A stretch of DNA of 64,000 nucleotides. Source: Turritopsis dohrnii (taxonomy: Eukaryota > Cnidaria > Hydrozoa > Anthoathecata > Oceaniidae). The translations under genes and the position numbers were made by a program. Positions 23,130-34,747 of the stretch are shown here, in pieces (position 1 is the first letter of the stretch; the number at the start of each line of letters is the position of its first letter). The notes under the pieces are model-generated. The model was not told the DNA's origin. It ran no database searches and was given only the letters and a program-made list of their open reading frames with translations. Location of the stretch: positions 62,001-126,000 of the forward strand of contig BQMF02000069.1 of the NCBI GenBank assembly GCA_027922465.2. The letters are read 5' to 3'.

Positions 23130-23323
23130 ACAATTCCGGACAAAATATTGTGGCAATAAGCACGAAATTCACGTCATAAGGCCCCCTTCCCCCACCATCA
23201 ATGTTATCAATGTTTTTTGGGGCCCCTGGCTGGACACAACTCAAAATATTGATGCTGGGGGAGGGGGCATTTGAATTCTTCATGAAAAACATCAGCTTTG
23301 CCACAATTTATGTCCGGGACTGT
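23130..23323. mobile_element. Small MITE with ACARTYCCGGACA ends
   Basis: The left end ACAATTCCGGACAAAATATTG is matched on the right by an inverted copy ending TGTCCGGGACTGT. Inside are inverted G-rich and C-rich blocks (GGCCCCCTTCCCCC and GGGGGAGGGGGC). About 194 bp, no coding capacity, superfamily not assigned. Confidence 0.65.
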
Positions 23324-24044
23324 AGTAACTTTTCTTCTATTTAAGGCTGCTATTATGAATGTTTTGATATTTTTTGCACGTGCATGAAAAACAGTTATGG
23401 AGAAAAAGTTTCACGAGCTTTTTTATGGAAATCGGCCTTAAAGGCTGGTTTCCATACAGCAACATTTTGCGCTATAGCTCAAAAAGCTCCAGAGATTCAT
23501 GCGCACTAAACAAAAATTCCCGCTGACTCAGAGATATTTTTAAGCTTTTTTCAAAATTCATTCTACTTTTTCTACGCGATTTTTGTCGCCACAGAAAATG
23601 AGCCAATCAGATTTGAGAATCAGATAATAACTACATCATCCCCACGCTGTATATTTTTAAAAATACTCAAGATGGTTGTCAATGATTTTCTTCTCTGTTG
23701 CGATTCTATAACCAAAAAAGGCTGCCAACAGGGGCGGATCCAGGGTTAGGCAACTTAGGCAAATGCCTAACCCAAAATCAGTTAAATAATGTTTTTCACA
23801 AATTGAAAAAGGTATTGTATTACAATAATCAGAAAATAATCGAAAATATCAAGAGATTCCCGCATCAATCCGATATCCTTTCTTTTTCGCAAATAGGATT
23901 ATTCTCCGGCGAGGCGCGGCGCGCGCCATGATGTTACAAATTAATGTTTTTTACAGCTTGAGTTTATAGGTATTGATTCTGCCCGGAAAACGACTTCTCA
24001 TAGTTACATTGACAACACAGACTAGTGCCTAACGCTCACCTAGG

Positions 24045-24210
24045 CGAAGAAAATTTACCTAAGGAGCCCCGGGTTTACACATTTTAATGAATGAACTGGA
24101 AGAAAATTTGCCTAAGGTACAACCATGGGTTAACACTTTATTGAATGAACCAGAAGAAAATTTGCCTAAGGTACAACCATGGGTTTACACACTTTATTGA
24201 ATGAATGGTC
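24045..24210 (+). repeat. ~57-bp tandem repeat, three copies
   Basis: Copies of GAAGAAAATTTGCCTAAGG followed by a GGGTTTACAC-type block and TGAATGAA. The last two are nearly identical. Confidence 0.85.
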
Positions 24211-25004
24211 ACCAAATCTGCACAAAACGACGTGGAAGACCTTCGAATTAGACCCAGTTCAACATGGATTCGCTAGAAAACATCGTTGCAGCTTTTGATA
24301 GCAATAATGAAGTATTAATTAGGAAATTTTGAATTCACTTAATACATCTGTTGAAAACTGACTTCAAAATCTAGGAAAAGCATTTTTTTCGAGTCATGTC
24401 TCTTCTTTTGCTTATGCGAAATGAAAAGATTGTGGCTGCTTTAAAGCAAGTGTTTTATTTTATGTAATATAAATGATTAGCATGGATCATTAGCACCATA
24501 ATTCGTTGACCATAAGTATGACGACAGTTAATTATTAGCTCAGCTATGTATAATAAGTTTGTTTGTGTCAACTGAACCGAAGCCTTTTCTTTATTGATTA
24601 ATGATGTATATAAATATTTTTGGTATCTGTTTCTGTTAACCAAAAATACATCTGTAAAAATGTTATGGAGTTACGTTTGAATGACTGAGTTTATAATACA
24701 CAAAGTCATTGTTATTTTTCTGAGTTGTTTTGCGTAGGCAGCTGCATGGTCTTTTTAGCACCAGTATCTCAACCTGGTAACTTATTTGTACAGTTCAGTA
24801 TATAATTTTTCTTGGTTCGAGATGACTGTCTGGTTTTGAATTAAAGAACTTTAAAAGGATCCTGTGTCCAAAATGATATGAACCAATATGATAGAGATCA
24901 AAAAGCCTCTTGTTAGTATTACTTACTCCCAGTTTCTGATATATGTATTTAATTTTTAAAATCTTACATTCACTTTATGCAATGCATATATTTTATGATG
25001 TGTA

Positions 25005-25171
25005 ACAGTGGTGGATCTAGAGGTATGTCGAAATTTGTGTATGAGAGCATTAACATAAATTGTGAATTCAATTTATATTTCCAATGGGATTATTTGGACG
25101 CTTTTCCTTTATGGTTAGATTGCTAACACTCTCCTACAGAAATTTCGACATACCTCTAGATCCGCCACTGT
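25005..25171. mobile_element. MITE with CAGTGGTGGATCTAG ends
   Basis: ACAGTGGTGGATCTAGAGG at the left and CCTCTAGATCCGCCACTGT at the right are inverted. The repeats extend ~30 bp to GTCGAAATTT. It lies inside the hAT-like element, making a third nesting level. A relative is at 31839-32003. Confidence 0.8.
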
Positions 25172-26513
25172 ATAATAAGATAGTATATAGGTTAACTTTC
25201 TCATCGCAAGTTATCATTAATACTATATCTTTCTAATTTACTATAGAGAGAAAGGGCTTTCACTCTGAGTGAGTGATAAGAAAATGAAGTTATAATATAT
25301 TGAGAGTTTATACACATAAAGAAAGAATAAAAATCTTATTACATAATTATCTATTGTATCATTTCATGATTTTTAAATCAAAATATCTGCCCAAGGAAAC
25401 AGAATTTCCAAAAACTATAAGACTTCTGAAACAACTTTGTGCATTCTATTATCCCTCGAAATATCATTTTGGATGCAGAAACACTTTAACATCTTTGGAG
25501 TTATTCTTTCATTTTATAAAAACCACCTACGTTATGTCTTCTTTTGAAAAAGGTAATTACATAATGTTTTAGTTTGACTTCTTTGTTTCCTATGCTACAT
25601 TAAATTCTGGAAAAAATGTTGTAGCTCTTATTAGAGAGGAAGCAGTACATAATTTATCTGTTGTTGTGTAGTTTTATATATATAAGTTCTTGGACTTGTC
25701 TCAGGGATTTCTGTAAACACCATCTTTTACTATAATGTGGTTGACATTAATTATTTAACCATGGATCATTTTTAGGGTAGGGTATACTATTTGATTTCAT
25801 GAACGTATAGTGCAGAAATCTGTTTTTATTTTGCTGCTGGATATGATCAAGGAGCTTGTCTCTAACTTTGATTATGGTCATTTTACTCTATTTCTTTTCT
25901 TTTCTTTCTATCTGACCATCTTGCGAAGTACATAGATAAAATATCATGTATATGAAGTAAAATATCATAAAGTATATATCATGTATTTATCTGAGTGCTC
26001 CAATCTATCATGATAGGTGATTGAAAATTTATTTATTTGATTCATTACAAGTATGTTTTCGTTTGGTGGATGCTTCCTGTTCATGTACAAGCAATCAAGA
26101 AAATGAAGAAGATAACAGATGAAGTAATTTATTGGTTATTTACTTAACCTCCAACCTGGCAGAAAATATTATTTTGGCCTACATAACGTAGTTCAATACA
26201 TTCCATTCATACTCAATTAGTTTTCTTTTGTTTATTTCCCTTATTCCATTAGTGCAACAATACAGGCTTGCATTATAACACCCCTTTACGTTAGGACGAA
26301 TCAATTCGAGTTAATAATTTTTACACTTCGAAAAGTATGTATTAGATTGGGCGTAAATTGGCGTAAATTTCATCGATTGCGCCCGTATGTGTGTTTCACA
26401 AAAAAAATTTGCCTAACCCTTAAAAAATCCTAGATCCGCCCCTGGCCAATCAGGTAGAAACTCAAAATGATGAAAAGCAATTTGGTAATGTACGGTGTTA
26501 TCCAATTTAGGAC

Positions 26514-26762
26514 CTAATCAGATCTAGCAGGAGTCATTCGAAACGACTTGAAAGAATACTCATGATCAAATAACATCAAATCTTTTACTAGAACATGGAA
26601 TAATCCTTTTGATTTTCTTTCTAAAAACAATTTTCTAATCCACATTCGTTTTCTTTTGATTGTAGTAAGGTTTTCTCGTTGACTTCGGCGACGCCATAAC
26701 ATAATTAAAACTGCTAATTTCAAATTTTTCAGCAAAAACAATATTCTATAAGTAATCGCCAT
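26514..26762 (-). pseudogene. PIF/Harbinger transposase N-terminal remnant
   Basis: From the Met at 26762, a hydrophobic start is followed by LWRRRSQRENL, then WIRKLFLERKSKGLFHVLVKD and FKSFRMTP, ending in a stop after about 82 residues. R-rich tract, W(V/I)R, a GxFHxLxxxL helix and F-x2-FRM is the conserved N-terminal block of Harbinger (DDE_Tnp_4) transposases. The DDE catalytic domain is absent. It sits just inside the right terminal repeat and reads inward. The frame is open farther right only by reading through the terminal repeat. Confidence 0.75.
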
Positions 26763-27059
26763 ATTTGTTTTGACTTTTTCATATTTTACGCGCGCTCTAA
26801 ATGGAAATGAGTTCCACTCGTGCGCAAAAATCTCTGGAGCTTTTTGAGCTATAGCGAAAAATGTTGCTGTATGGAAACCAGCCTTAAAAAACCGCTGACG
26901 AAAGTTCGTCCGTTCCATAATTGAGTTTATTTATAATATCTTTTGATTCTTTTAAAATAATACTTTTTTGTTAGTAGAATTCTGTTATGCTGTTTCCATC
27001 TTGAATCAATACCTCGTTTCGTGGCAAGAAAAGTTGCTGTTTGCTTTCACGGTAAATTT

Positions 27060-27618
27060 CTTATAAACTAGCCGCCAAGGCGGCGTCGCTCGCCGCCCAT
27101 GTTCAGCATGCGTTGTGTTCACGAAAAATAAAATTAAGGAATTTTTAATGATAAGTGTACCCATGTTGTAGAGCTTGAAAAGCTGATAAAAAAAATGTAT
27201 GGGATCGTTTTGCTACAACCAACCGTTACGGAGATATCATCGTTCAAAGATTTTGATGACGTCACAGACTCGTCCTCCCAAAAAAATTAGACCCAAATCT
27301 TTCGTCACCCATCGCCTGTATCGCGGACCACAAAAAACGTCAGTTATCCCTATGGGTTACCGAGATAATTTTCCCCAAACGTCGCGTTCGATTTGGGTCC
27401 CAATACAATGGTTTCACACTGACGTCGCGCACAAGAAGAGAAATAATTTATGTGTGATCTTACAATGCTGACTCTCTTTTGCAGTTCACATCTACCATTT
27501 TGCGTGACAGACAAACAAACGGAGAATCGGCTATTAATATATAGATTCGTTGTACTGTGTTTAACGTTTATATTTTTTGATTTCTTAACCTGAGCAGTAT
27601 CTATGCGCTCTTCAGATC
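27060..27618. other. Intergenic, GC-rich palindromic string and repeat tail
   Basis: Contains GCCGCCAAGGCGGCG (27070-27085) and, at 27505-27545, a GACAGACAAACAAACGGAGA string leading to TAATATATAGAT. The latter looks like a repeat-family terminus. No gene is supported. Confidence 0.4.
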
Positions 27619-29844
27619 TACCGTGAGTTGGGGCGAGATTCAACTCTGTGGGGCGAGATTCAACATGCCAAAATCAAGCTGCATCTGGTCAATAATTTAA
27701 ATACATTATATTTTTTAAACTAAACCAAGTTATACAACACAAAAAAGATTTAAAGCAATCAAAACATTCATGAATGATTGCCGTTTAGAGAGAATCGGTA
27801 ATTAAGCCTTAAAATTTCTTTTCTGAATTTGAGCATGAAATACTTCATTTATCCTAGAGGAACACCTTTTTATGTATAAAAGGTATTCCAAATGAAAAAA
27901 ACTGCTAAAAAAACAACTTAGTTAAATCGCCATTACAGCTTTCGTTATAAACATCATGACGTCACAGAGCGAATTTCATTTGCAGAAACATTAGACGTAG
28001 GCAGCACATGATGACATGTTTTTTACGCCTACGTTCTAAAGATAGGAGAAACGGTAGAAAAACAACAAAAAAAACACGAACATAACATAACAATCTTAAA
28101 CATTAAGAAACAGCAAAATGTAAAATAAGTTTATCGTTAACGATTCAAGAAAAACAAAAACAGTTATACACATTTGTTCAAAAACTCACCTACGCACATG
28201 TACCTGCTATAAATCTAAAACGAAATACTTTTTCATGGGCCGCGGAAGCTTTTTTGTTTTAGGGGGGCTGAAGATATAGTATCCCCCGCAGGCCCCACCA
28301 TGGTTGAGGCGAAGAGTCTCAAAAGACTATTCTTGGCAAAATATTGGGGGGGCTCTAGCCCCCCTAGCCCCCCCCAGTTCCGCGGCCCATGTTTTTAATA
28401 AAGGTTTTATATCACAAAGAACACAAGAACTTTCATCAACAAAAACAAAATATTGTAGTTTATGTAATGCTACAAAAAGAGCGATCGCGCTGTGACGTCA
28501 AAATTTCCATCGCAGAGCACTGCAATGGCGTCCGTTGTTAGATACTAAATAACGAAAAACTGAGTACAGTTATCATTTAAAATAATTGTTAATGGTCACA
28601 GAAGATTAATGAGACCTTTCTGCAGCTAATATAAAAAGTTTTTGATAAAGGCTTAATTTCCCTTTAAATGTCACGATCCATTTCAGCTAATCTCGTTATG
28701 TAACGGGCTTGAAATGCTTTGACGTCAAAATAAACCGCGCTGAACAAACCGTGTTTTGCAATGGGAATGTTATTTTAGTTTCTCTGTGAGAAACATGTTT
28801 TCATACATTTCATGTCGGTACGTTAGATTTTGATATACGATTTAAGTAAGTTTTGACATCAGGTTAGTATAGTATTTCATAAATGGTCAGCGGTTTTTTT
28901 GTGTGAATCACAACAACACACGCGGCTGCTGGAAAACGAAAGTGAATGCCTGGTTTCTACATTGCAAATCGGCTAAGTTGAACCTATTAGGATGAGATCG
29001 TCTATTCATAGTCATTGCGAAAAATGTTGTAGATTGCATTTAGATTTTCAAATTTTTGTGCTGTCTCTCCTTCGCCGTATTTGACCCTCGTAGAAAACAT
29101 GAAAAATACTCCAAAGGAAGTTATTTTTGTTTCATTAACGGGGGCCACTAACGAAGATTTTCCATCTTTCGAATTCATTGTCTAGTGGTGAATCTTTTCA
29201 ACTGAATAGCAATGGGAATTGATTGAATGTATAGGATGTGCACAAACCCTTTACACAGTAATTGCACAGTCATCAATTCTTTCCATCATTGCGTTCTTTA
29301 CATCTCAGCTCACGACGACACACACGCACGGTGAGACCCCCGGTAAGCTTTGTAGGTGCGCTGGGTTGGACGGAAAGGCGTTTTAGGGGATGATATTGCT
29401 TAGTGAAAACCGTCTTTGAGAAATAAATTTTGCACAGTGATCAATCATCTCCTTCAGTTTGTTTCACTACATAGCTTCCGCCCACGCACCCCAAAATACG
29501 ACCTGCGCATTAGTATAGTAAGGTAAACACGCCTGAAAGAGCGAAAAGGTGGCTGGGCGGAGGGTGGACATCACTTCATGGAAACCGTCTTTGAGAAATC
29601 CGGTATTTTAAAAATAAACGTGCGTGACTGTACAAAGTCTTTTAACTGGTGTTGGGATTTGAAGAGCTCAAAGGCAATTTACATTTGGCATTTGTAAAAA
29701 TATATAAAAAGAGAGTAGAGTGTAGTACAGATATGCGATGTGGCTGTTTTGAAATTTCGAATTATTTTGTTGAATGTTGTGGTCTGTATAATGGTGCTGT
29801 TTAATCTCGCCCCACAGAGTTGAATCTCGCCCCAACTCACGGTA
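27619..29844. mobile_element. 2.2-kb element with compound inverted termini
   Basis: Left and right ends are inverted ~42-bp repeats starting CCGTGAGTTGGGGCGAGATT. Each contains an internal repeat of GGGGCGAGATTCAA. TA flanks both sides, consistent with a TA target. No transposase frame is recognised inside, so it is probably non-autonomous. A 158-bp element is nested at 28234-28391. The string GAAAACCGTCTTTGAGAAA is repeated at about 29405 and 29580. Confidence 0.75.
28234..28391. mobile_element. Small MITE, CATGGGCCGCGG ends
   Basis: CATGGGCCGCGGAAGC at the left and AGTTCCGCGGCCCATG at the right, with inner inverted GGGGGGCT and AGCCCCCC blocks. About 158 bp, non-coding. Confidence 0.75.
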
Positions 29845-30794
29845 TGTTTTAGAAAGTAAACGCTTTTGAGAAAAGAATCCAACCTCCATATAAGCTTCTT
29901 TATCAAATCCAGCTGCGATATATGCTAAGTTTTTGTTATCCAGGAGACCCGGCTTTCTTTCTTTCAAATCCTGCGGGTTGCCAAGAATAGCTAAGCATGC
30001 TAAGAGTAGTTAGGTCTCCAGGCTATGTTTCTTGGGGGGGTTTTGTCAGCTCGAGTTAATATTGGGCAGTGGCTTTAAATCGCAAATTGCATGAAAATTA
30101 TTGTCATTTGGTAGAAGACTGTTTACAGTTATGAAAACTATCGAAATGTAGATATCTTTAGATTGACAAACAAAGAAAATCGTAGCTGTTCAGTAACGTG
30201 ACCAAATACTCTCGACCAAAAAATTCCGAGATAAGCGGAATTTTATTACCCGGAGTTTTATAGTCAGTTTTCCCACCCATACAGTTTGGGAACCTTTTCA
30301 AAGATAAATATTTTTCTGATATTCTTAGCGATTAAAAAAGATTCACTTTCAAGGAAGTAAACATTTGATTGTTTTCCTAAAGTGGCTCGATTTCTTAATT
30401 CTCACTATTTTCACTTAGAATAATGTCATATAGTTCTTATATTTTGAGTTTAGTATAATAGTTTTAGTGTTTTTGCCTATTTATCTGGGGAAAATGAACT
30501 TTTTCATGGGCTCTCATTCTGTTGTCACACACCGCCATTTTGTTTGTTTTGATATGTTGGTTTTTCTGATAAAAACCTGTTCGATGTGTATTTTTTTACA
30601 TTAACAGGATATTGTTTAGTTTGGTAATGTTAGGTTTAGTCATAAGCGTAAACCACGGGGGGAAATATTCTAAAGGGTCAATATTTTCTACTACAAAACA
30701 CAGAGTTAAAGAAGTATATATTTTACTGGTTCAACAAAGTAAATTGGCTGAAAATTTATGATTTCTTTGATATTTTTACAAAAGAATTTCAAGT
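29845..30794. other. Non-coding, no gene recognised
   Basis: No supported feature. Confidence 0.4.
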
Positions 30795-31838
30795 AGACAG
30801 TTTATGTTTTGTAGAAGTTGTTGCTTTGTAAAGGCTTTGAAGAAGAATTTTTAGACTATTTTCCTGTCTTTATCAACTATTGCAATCAAAATATTATATC
30901 ATGAAATCATTCCTTATAGTGGCAATATTGGTGTTTAACTGACTACTCTGGGAAATATTCTTGAAAAAGAAGATGATGGTTTGATAATAAACAAAACTGT
31001 GCTGTGAAAATTTTCAATATCACACCAGAAATGCATGTAATATCAAAATTACTGGTGAATACGTCTTATCAATAAATGCATGAAGCATGCTCATTTTATT
31101 TAAAATAAATACATATATATACACTGAAAGTTGAAGGTACTGAAAAAAAGTAAACAAATGTATTTATCATAGGAAGTACAAATTACTTCACTTTGTGAAT
31201 GAATTGACTCAAACTGTGTCTACATACTGAAAGTACTGAAAGTATAAACATCACGCGCAAGATATTGGTGAACGACTATGATGGTTAACACTGTTTTTAT
31301 GGCTCCCGAATGTTACAGTGAAGTGTAATGCGGTTGATATTAAGTTTAACTAGAAGCCTCAGGGCTTGAACAATTTCCGCATCAGGCCTAGAGGAAATAG
31401 CTTTAGGCTAATTTTCAAGATATCTGAATGACTATCCATTCTGTTCTTGTTGCTTAAGTGAGAACAGGTCTATCACAATTCCCAAAGTATGACTTATGGT
31501 TCACATGAAGAATAAAATGATATTCGATAGAAGTGAACCAAAATCATTTGAAAATCAGGGAAAATCAGGGAAAAATCTGCAAGTAACTGCCAACTTTAAT
31601 ATCAGGACCTTCTAATTGTTCTTTGTGCACAAACTTCCAAATTTTGTCAGAAATGTGAATTTGGTAATATATTTAAGTAAACATTGAAATTCATAATTTG
31701 CATTAATAGGAGCAGGAGAAACTTGGACATTTCAAAGATTTTAATCCATGGCATTTAACAGGATTACAAGAAGATAAAAATTATATACATAACTTAAATC
31801 AACATAACATACAATACGAAAATCTCTACTAAACCTGC

Positions 31839-32003
31839 CAATGGCGGATCCAGAGGTAAGCTGCTACTTGTGTAGGAGAGTGATAGCAATTCAAACATAA
31901 AAGAAAAAGGTTCAAATAATCCCATTGATAATATGAACTGAATTCACAACTTATGTCAATGCGCTTCTCAACAAGTTGCGACTACACTCTAGATCCACCA
32001 CTG
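31839..32003. mobile_element. MITE, TGGCGGATCCAG ends
   Basis: Diverged relative of the element at 25005-25171: inverted ends (AATGGCGGATCCAGAGGTA and CTCTAGATCCACCACTG) with shared interior strings. Confidence 0.65.
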
Positions 32004-32121
32004 TCTGCATATTACCACTTCTATGGAGTCTATAAATAACACCAATGTGCACGAAAAGACAAATGACACAATAAAACTTTGTTAGGATCTGTATGAAAAT
32101 GTTCTTTTCGAACATGATATA

Positions 32122-32500
32122 CCTTAAGGGGATTTTTTTTGCGTGGACTAACTTTTGCGACCCAAGGTTTGAGAGCGTTTTGTGTGGATTAATTTTTTCG
32201 AGTCAGAGCTTCTCAAGGAAAATGTTTGGATTTATATTTGCGAATGGGCACAAAGTGCAATGTGTGCACTTTATAATATAGCTTAGAAGTAGCAGCAAAA
32301 ATCACCATTTCCATGCCTGCCACATTGCAAAACCAATGGGTGCTTGATAAGTACAAGGAAATAGTTAATATATGAAAGGTACACAGAGCCAAAAAATGAG
32401 CAAATAAAATCATGAAATTTGGTGTGGATTTATTTATTTATTTATGGATTTATTTATTTATTTTGCAAAACTTAATCCACGCAAAAAAAATCCCCTTAGG
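32122..32500. mobile_element. MITE, CCTTAAGG family (copy 2)
   Basis: CCTTAAGGGGATTTTTTTTGC at the left and GCAAAAAAAATCCCCTTAGG at the right are inverted, with TA on both flanks. It contains an ATTT microsatellite at about 32424-32464. Non-coding. Confidence 0.85.
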
Positions 32501-33280
32501 TATTGTCCTAGAACATGTTACACTCCAAATTTTCACAAGGCTTTAGTGATCTCATTGTATGTATATAATTGGTTGGATTCTAATCATCATCCAAAGTTTG
32601 TTTTCCTCTGACATATATCCAAACTAAATCATTCTGTCTCCATTGAACGGTTTGCAGGATTATTTTGAGCAATGTCATCTTAAAATCTTTTAAATGTGAA
32701 TTTAAAACTAATCAGTTCCGCACAAGTGATAACTTGACTGAGCATTGTACAGTGATGAATAATTTGAAACAGTCTGGAATTCCCCAAATTACTCCTTTCT
32801 TTAATTTATTACCGCTTTTCAATTCACTATGACGTTTCGGAGCCAGAAAAACAGTTTTATAAGACATATCGTTCACCAATATCTTGCACATGTTTATACT
32901 TTCAGTATGTATGTATGTTTGGGGCAATTCATTCACTAGTGATTTGTGCTGCTATGACAATTTCATTTGTTTGTTTTTTTTTTTCAATATCTTCAACTTT
33001 CGGTGTAATATTTACTAAATGAAACGAACATGTTTCATGCATTTATTGATAAGACGTATTCACCAGTAACGTTTTGATACTTTTCTGCTGCGATATTGAA
33101 AGTTTTTTTTTACAGGAAAGTTTCGTTTACTATCAAACCTTCACCTTGTTTTTCAAGAATTTTTCCCAGAGTCAGCTAAACATCAATATTTCCTCCATAA
33201 GGAATGTTCTTATGATTATATTTCGATTGCAATAGTAGATAAAGTCTTAAAATTCTTCTTCAAAGCTTCTACCTACAATA

Positions 33281-33502
33281 CACCTTTCCCGAATTCGTTT
33301 TTATATGTTGTTTTCTTGCTATATTGTCCATACGGGCCTCGTTTTGATATACTCTTTTGTTATCTGGTATTTATTAAGTTATAGATTTTGATCATTAACA
33401 AACCGCAGTGGGAAAATTTTCGGTAATTATAAGCACAGAGACGAGGCCCGTATGGACAACTCAGCCAAAATATAGTATATAAACATGAATTCGGGAAAGG
33501 TG
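33281..33502. mobile_element. MITE, CACCTTTCCCGAATTC ends
   Basis: Inverted ends of about 60 bp begin CACCTTTCCCGAATTC and include a GTCCATACGGGCCTCG block, flanked by TA. It interrupts the right arm of the long inverted repeat; the matching left arm reads through the site. A relative lies at 55667-55909, and one end is visible near 58700. Confidence 0.85.
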
Positions 33503-33540
33503 TATTTCCTCAAAACATAAACCAAATGGTTCGAGAACGA

Positions 33541-34085
33541 TTCACGTGTTCGGTGTGCATATTTTACTGACTTTTTAAAGAAATTTTAGAGATAATTGAA
33601 TTGGCAAGTTTTAAATATAAAACGGCTAAAATAGCTTCTAAAAGTATTTCAAAAGTATAAAAAGCTTATTATTTGTATGAATTAATATTGAAAGTGGCCT
33701 TTTTGTATTACATTTTGGGTCTGTCATTAACTATTCTGAATAAACAAACAATCCGAAATCCGAACGGACTTTCCGAAAACGGCAAAAAAAACTGTTACGG
33801 AGAGAGATAGATAGAATGTCTAAATCAAACAATCTCCTTCGCTAAGGCGCGGAAATTGAATAAATTAAACAAGAGAGTAATTTGGGGCATTTCAGACTGT
33901 ATCAAATAATTGGTCGCTGTGGGTGTACAATGCTTGGTCAAGTTATCACTCTGTGGGACAGATAAATTCACATTCAAAACTTTTTCCACTGCAAACTACT
34001 CCATGGAAGCATATAAAATGATTTAGTTTGGGATATGTCAGGAATACAAACTTTGGTTGATGAATCCAAGCCATATGTACATACA
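33541..34085. other. Repeat-derived intergenic DNA
   Basis: Contains an inverted copy (33726-33860) of the GCGCTTATAGCG family and a fragment (33870-33990) of the inverted-repeat family at 30795-33540. No gene. Confidence 0.5.
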
Positions 34086-34291
34086 ATTATTATTATTATT
34101 AAGCAATATTTATACAGGTATATATATGTACATATCTACAATAGAAATATATACATATAAACACTTCAACAAACTTAATTGCTGTTATCAACGTGTGACC
34201 TGTTTATGGTAAATATTACAAATATGACAAGAAAAAAAATACAAAAAAATACAAAAAAATACAAAATAATTTATTTCTAATGGTTAAAATC

Positions 34292-34747
34292 CTAATTAAA
34301 AAAATTATTTAAAAGGTTAAAATTCTCAGAATTTCGTATAAACAGAGACAACTCGTTGTAGATTTTTGCTCCCTGAAACTTAAAGGATTTCCTTGCAAAT
34401 TCTAACTTTACTTTTGGGAGCTTTAAAAAATTATTTCTATTCCTAGTGTTCTTTTCATGTGAGTTTACTTCAAAGTAGTTTTCGAAGTTACTACAGACAT
34501 CTCCATTTAAACATCGTTTTACCATTTTGGAGATTCTCATCTTCTTTCTTCCTTCAATGCTACGTATTTTTCTGTTTCCACCAATTATATCTTTTGCCCT
34601 TTTTTCTAACGAAGACAATTTTCGTTGTTGTGTCGATGTAGATTGTGCATGCAGAAACGTGCTATACAATATAATTGGAACTATCACCATCTCGTAAATT
34701 TTGTGTGCAGCATCAATGTTCAAATAAGGTCTCATTTTTCGTAACAA
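34292..34747 (-). pseudogene. LINE family A, C-terminal region
   Basis: Frame continuing the post-RT part: LRKMRPYLNIDAAHKIYEM, then SSLEKRAKDIIGG and KSFKFQGAKIYNELS, with a stop at 34292. This conserved tail follows the thumb of CR1/L2-type polymerases. It is offset by a frameshift from the RT frame on its right. Confidence 0.8.

Larger units (their letters stand above)
23729..26444. mobile_element. hAT-like element nested in Harbinger element
   Basis: The left end CAGGGGCGGATCCAGGGTTAG is matched on the right by an inverted end (CTAGATCCGCCCCTG). GCCAA flanks both sides, as part or all of the target duplication. CAGGGGCGGATC ends are typical of hAT-type elements, whose usual duplication is 8 bp, so the class is tentative. 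No transposase is recognised in 2.7 kb. A short decayed frame starting at 24264 is open for only ~20 codons. Confidence 0.6.
23442..26884. mobile_element. PIF/Harbinger element, interrupted
   Basis: Terminal inverted repeats of about 55 bp begin AGGCTGGTTTCCATACAGC and end with the reverse complement at 26884. They are flanked by TAA (23439-23441 and 26885-26887), the 3-bp target size typical of PIF/Harbinger. A transposase N-terminal remnant lies at the right end. A 2.7-kb hAT-like element (23729-26444) has inserted inside, leaving about 720 bp of Harbinger sequence, so this is a deleted copy. Confidence 0.8.
30795..33540. repeat. Long inverted repeat (two diverged arms)
   Basis: The left arm, about 30795-31350, is the diverged reverse complement of the right arm, about 32690-33540. 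Shared strings include CAAGATATTGGTGAACGA (31260; inverted at 32873) and TAAATGCATGAA (31074; inverted at 33036). Pieces of the same family recur at 33870-33990 and 40060-40265. The longest remnant frame (32712-32936, minus) reads as decayed coding sequence, but I do not recognise it. Three MITEs sit within. Confidence 0.75.

Noticed and set aside
22930..23304. 124-codon minus frame
   Set aside because: Runs through both ends of the MITE at 23130-23323 and adjacent AT-rich DNA; no protein motif.
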